Positions 33,225 through 33,237 of a stretch of 33,237 nt of DNA are shown here, piece by piece. The notes beneath the pieces were generated by a model, which searched no databases, was not told the origin of the DNA, and saw only the letters and a list, made by a program, of their open reading frames with translations. How positions within the stretch are numbered: position 1 is the stretch's first letter; the number at the start of each line of letters is the position of its first letter. This DNA is from Nitrosomonas sp. (GTDB lineage Bacteria; Pseudomonadota; Gammaproteobacteria; Burkholderiales; Nitrosomonadaceae). The stretch is from positions 1 through 33,237 of the forward strand of contig JAGRFM010000128.1 of the NCBI GenBank assembly GCA_020446045.1. The letters are read 5' to 3'. The position numbers and the translations under genes are program-made.

Positions 33225-33237
33225 CTACACACGATAC

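Larger units (their letters stand above)
32937..33228. mobile_element. REP/MITE-like non-coding element with inverted ends
   Basis: GTAGCCCGGATGCG (32937-32950) and the reverse complement of 33215-33228 (GTAGCCTGGATAAG) agree at 11 of 14 positions and bound a 292-bp non-coding segment that begins 5 nt after the previous stop. Inside are a perfect 29-bp inverted repeat and many GATCAAA/TTTGATC copies. No transposase is encoded, so any mobility would depend on one elsewhere, for example a REP-associated tyrosine transposase. The right end lies 9 nt from the window edge. Confidence 0.5.

Overview
The window looks like a chromosomal segment of a Gram-negative proteobacterium. It has lipoprotein signals, periplasmic c-type cytochromes, a class Ia ribonucleotide reductase with tandem NrdR boxes, class II fumarase, and a fused LplT-Aas lysophospholipid repair protein. 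The housekeeping proteins read like betaproteobacterial (perhaps Nitrosomonadales) versions, but that placement is inference from sequence feel, not from a search.

Layout. 1-216: edge of the window with a large imperfect palindrome and possibly the tail of a cut gene. 217-1248 (+): cytosolic nitrobindin/lipocalin-like barrel protein. 1303-2166 (-): secreted CYTH-like protein. 2259-5801 (-): PhnD-type lipoprotein followed by a membrane hybrid histidine kinase. 5936-6355 (-): membrane-anchored thioredoxin-fold protein without its active-site cysteines. 6491-19019 (-): a tight six-gene block led by a 2369-residue multicopper oxidase of the MofA/MnxG type, then a beta-propeller protein, two SCO copper chaperones, a cytochrome c fused to a periplasmic-binding-like domain, and a protein with two c-type heme sites. 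19434-20249 (+): short-chain dehydrogenase. 20374-22265 (+): three small lipoproteins, two of them paralogues. 22260-25691 (-): LplT-PlsC-acyl-ACP synthetase fusion. 26113-31826 (+): nrdA, nrdB, fumC. 31932-32932 (+): three small genes, two of which were probably acquired. 32937-33228: REP/MITE-like palindromic element.

The most interesting part is 6491-19019. All six products carry export signals, and intergenic gaps are 11 nt or less or the genes overlap. Together they supply a giant copper oxidase, copper-loading chaperones, electron-carrying cytochromes and a possible scaffold. By analogy with MofA/MnxG-type proteins, this could be an extracytoplasmic metal (for example Mn(II)) oxidation or copper-dependent electron-transfer system. 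The substrate cannot be read from sequence. The oxidase is built from three tandem versions of the same cupredoxin unit, and only the first has the canonical HCHxxxHxxxxM type 1/type 3 motif. The downstream PhnD/hybrid-kinase pair lacks ABC permease or ATPase genes, so it is more likely sensory than transport, and it could sense a ligand relevant to this block.

No rRNA, tRNA, CRISPR array or intact transposase gene was seen.
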